7,939 nt of DNA, from positions 1-7,939 of the forward strand of contig DAOUWT010000109.1 in the NCBI GenBank assembly GCA_030666985.1, written 5' to 3'. The translations under genes were made by a program, and so were the position numbers. Source of the stretch: Chloroflexota bacterium. GTDB lineage: Bacteria; Chloroflexota; Anaerolineae; Anaerolineales; UBA11858. Positions 6,886 through 7,939 of this stretch are shown here, in pieces. Every line of letters starts with the position of its first letter. The stretch's first letter is position 1. Below the pieces are notes generated by a model that did not search any database, was not told the DNA's origin, and saw only the letters and a program-made list of their open reading frames with translations.

Positions 6886-6994
6886 ATTCTATCATATTCC
6901 AACCCCAAGTTCCCCTGTTTACCTGCTCCATCTGCTCCCTCGCCCCCCGGCCCCAGTTCCTTCACGTGTTCAGGACAAGCCTGGGGGAGTCTGC
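6886..6994. repeat. Interspersed repeat element, copy A
   Basis: Two conserved blocks are shared with copy B (7739-7829). The first is a 19-base block at 6886-6904 (18 of 19 identical) that contains ATCATA, that is TATGAT on the minus strand. The second is a 55-base block at 6940-6994 (53 of 55 identical). Between them is C-rich spacer of 35 bases here and 17 in copy B. The 55-base block has a 6-base stem, CCCCAG (6951-6956) with CTGGGG (6981-6986), and an inner TCCT/AGGA stem (6958-6961 with 6972-6975). Both copies lie in the same orientation, upstream of a minus-strand gene. This looks like a dispersed genomic repeat, not a gene; no terminal transposon ends were identified. Confidence 0.85.
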
Positions 6995-7083
6995 TTCCCT
7001 GTTTCCCTGTTTTCCCTGCTCCCCTGCTCCCCCACTCCTCTCCTGCTCCCCTGCTTCCCTGATTACCTGTTTTCCTGTTCCCC
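6995..7083. repeat. C-rich (G-rich on minus strand) degenerate minisatellite
   Basis: Degenerate 7-9 base units such as TTCCCTG, TTTCCCTG and CTCCCCTG repeat through this stretch, giving GGGGAGCA-like runs on the minus strand. Four or more G-runs lie close together, so G-quadruplex formation is possible. The array starts right after the 55-base block of copy A and ends at the stop codon of the nuclease-like gene. The open minus-strand frame at 6798-7193 crosses it and encodes Gly/Arg/Lys-rich repetitive sequence, judged non-coding. Confidence 0.8.
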
Positions 7084-7632
7084 CTACCCACAATCTTCCC
7101 TGAGCCGCTGAATAAGCTTAGACGGCTTGTGGTAGAGAGGAAAAGTCCTATACTGGAGAGTCCCCCGTATTTTATGAAGACCAGAATCGCCAATCTCTTG
7201 AACAGTATTCCAGCCTTTTATCAAAACGGGATGTATCCCCTTGGACAGAGGATCATAGCACGTTATCCAAACTACATAGCGCATATTGTCTTTCTTAAGC
7301 CAGTTCTCATAAGATCGCCTCTGAACAGTTGTAGCGAGTTCTGGAGTCCAATTGTGCAGCTGTTGCGCCTTCGTTTCGACCCCTATCTTTTGGCAGATTT
7401 CTATATCAACCATCCCATCATCATCTTCCCCCGTCCACCGCGCCGGCAGGTCATTTGCCTCGAACCATTTGAGAAGACCAAGCTCTCCCCACAAGCCTAC
7501 CGCGTGCCCCCGTGCGCTGTTGAAGTGACCGTGAATACCGGGCTTCCCCTCCCAATTGGGCAAGCGCTGACTGAGCGCCTTCTTAAAGCGTTCAAGGTCT
7601 TCTTCATTCATCGTTATTGCAATATGATCCAT
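7084..7632 (-). CDS. Putative PD-(D/E)XK nuclease-like protein of unknown role
   Basis: I do not recognise a named family for this 182-residue protein. The visible pattern is a helix with E50 in GLWGELGLLKWF, then D76 in MVDIEI, then E86-x-K88 in VETKAQQ, then the hydrophobic strand MRYVVWITCY (117-126). This E, D, ExK order and spacing fits the PD-(D/E)XK nuclease fold, used by restriction enzymes, Holliday junction resolvases and other DNA-cutting proteins. No signal peptide or membrane segment is seen. ATG 7632 is supported by AGGTG (7638-7642) with a 5-base spacer. The stop at 7084 touches a G-rich minisatellite. The gene lies between two direct copies of a repeat element and upstream of DUF433 and a restriction-modification pair, so a defence or mobile-DNA role is plausible but inferred. 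An antisense frame at 7129-7659 is open but shows no domain. Confidence 0.75.
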   Translation of the reverse strand: MDHIAITMNEEDLERFKKALSQRLPNWEGKPGIHGHFNSARGHAVGLWGELGLLKWFEANDLPARWTGEDDDGMVDIEICQKIGVETKAQQLHNWTPELATTVQRRSYENWLKKDNMRYVVWITCYDPLSKGIHPVLIKGWNTVQEIGDSGLHKIRGTLQYRTFPLYHKPSKLIQRLREDCG

Positions 7633-7690
7633 TTTGACACCTGTCTTATACCTGGGTAAGGTGGTACTTAAACGTGGACTGATTCTTTAA

Positions 7691-7720
7691 CCGCTAATCC
7701 TCGCTAATCTTCACTAATTT
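7691..7720. repeat. Three-unit decamer repeat (consensus YCRCTAATYY)
   Basis: CCGCTAATCC (7691-7700), TCGCTAATCT (7701-7710) and TCACTAATTT (7711-7720) form an in-phase 10-base repeat. It lies about 60 bases upstream of the nuclease-like start codon. The 10-base period matches one helical turn, so tandem protein sites are conceivable. From memory, similar arrays occur as dispersed repeats in several bacterial phyla, which makes a neutral repeat equally likely. Confidence 0.75.
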
Positions 7721-7738
7721 TTGCTCTTTCTGACCAAT

Positions 7739-7829
7739 ATTCTATCATATTACAACCTCCTGCTTCCCTACACCTCGCCCCCCGGCCCCAGTTCCTTCAC
7801 ATGTTCAGGACAAGCCTAGGGGAGTCTGC
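7739..7829. repeat. Interspersed repeat element, copy B
   Basis: This is the direct-orientation partner of copy A, 835 bases apart. It has the 19-base block at 7739-7757 (TATGAT on the minus strand at 7744-7749) and the 55-base block at 7775-7829. The two differences in the long block are the CACATG core in place of CACGTG and CCTAGGGG in place of CCTGGGGG; the second breaks one pair of the 6-base stem. TATGAT lies about 112 bases upstream of the nuclease-like start, comparable to about 139 bases from the copy A TATGAT to the DUF433 start. No good -35 box accompanies either. Confidence 0.85.
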
Positions 7830-7939
7830 CCCCCTGTTCCCCTGCTCTCCTCCTCCCCTGCCTCCCTCCCCTCCACTACCCCTCCTCCCCCCCACCCTCC
7901 CCCCCCCCCCCCCCCCCCCCCTCCCCCCCCCACCCCACC
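7830..7939. repeat. C-rich low-complexity end with 23-base homopolymer
   Basis: After copy B the sequence is almost pure C and T with degenerate CCCCTG/CTCC units, then an uninterrupted run of 23 C (7899-7921), one T and 9 more C. The first part is the same minisatellite type as 6995-7083. The homopolymer run and the loss of any unit structure at the very end suggest a sequencing or assembly artefact at a contig edge. Confidence 0.75.

Noticed and set aside
6746..6931. Minus-strand 61-codon frame overlapping the DUF433 start
   Set aside because: It has no domain or good ribosome binding site and covers the predicted DUF433 promoter.
6798..7193. Minus-strand frame of 131 codons across repeat copy A and the minisatellite
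   Set aside because: Most of it translates the G-rich repeat into Gly/Arg/Lys-rich low-complexity sequence. It also overlaps the end of the nuclease-like gene and has no domain.
7648..7653. TATAAG on the minus strand as a promoter for the nuclease-like gene
   Set aside because: Its predicted start would fall inside or after the ribosome binding site, leaving almost no leader, and no -35 box is seen.
7129..7659. Plus-strand frame of 176 codons antisense to the nuclease-like gene
   Set aside because: The minus-strand frame has a nuclease-like motif pattern and a good ribosome binding site; this one has neither.
6886..7829. The two direct repeats considered as ends of a transposon or as a CRISPR array
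   Set aside because: There are only two copies 835 bases apart, with no transposase between them, no inverted terminal ends, no target duplication and no regular spacers.

Overview
The window looks like a bacterial chromosome fragment. The inference is a Chloroflexota (Anaerolineae-like) genome, because the SecA protein is very long (1359 residues) and carries several insertions that I associate from memory with that lineage. G-rich heptamer-type minisatellites and AT-rich heptamers between genes fit Chloroflexota or Cyanobacteria but do not prove it. No rRNA, tRNA, CRISPR array or complete insertion sequence was seen. Every gene I accept lies on the minus strand, so the natural reading direction is from high to low coordinates.

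Layout in reading order. (1) 7939-7633: a C-rich (G-rich on the minus strand) low-complexity end with a 23-base homopolymer, a repeat element (copy B) and a decamer repeat. (2) 7632-7084: a 182-residue protein with an E...D...ExK pattern typical of PD-(D/E)XK nucleases. (3) 7083-6886: a second copy (A) of the same repeat element with more G-rich minisatellite, so the nuclease-like gene sits between direct repeats. (4) 6752-6441: a DUF433 protein (antitoxin-like, helix-turn-helix) with its own extended -10 promoter and a strong ribosome binding site. (5) 6315-5440 and 5435-4557: a restriction-modification pair, a NotI-type endonuclease with a four-cysteine metal site followed after 4 bases by a D12-class (Dam-like) adenine methyltransferase. 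(6) 4536-4243: the first ~97 codons of a uroporphyrinogen-decarboxylase-like gene, broken off. (7) 4124-45: secA, with an extended -10 promoter just upstream, followed directly by a heptamer repeat.

SecA is the housekeeping anchor: it is the ATPase that drives preproteins through SecYEG. The stretch from about 4557 to 7632 looks like an accessory or defence segment next to it. The restriction-modification genes are AT-richer (about 37-42% GC in short hand-counted samples) than the flanking URO-D fragment (about 55%) and the 5' half of secA (about 65%), which suggests horizontal acquisition. The endonuclease and methyltransferase should act as a pair on the same DNA site. The D12 family of the methyltransferase suggests that the site contains adenine, and so differs from NotI's own all-G/C site. 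The roles of the DUF433 protein and the nuclease-like protein within this segment are inferred only from position and family.
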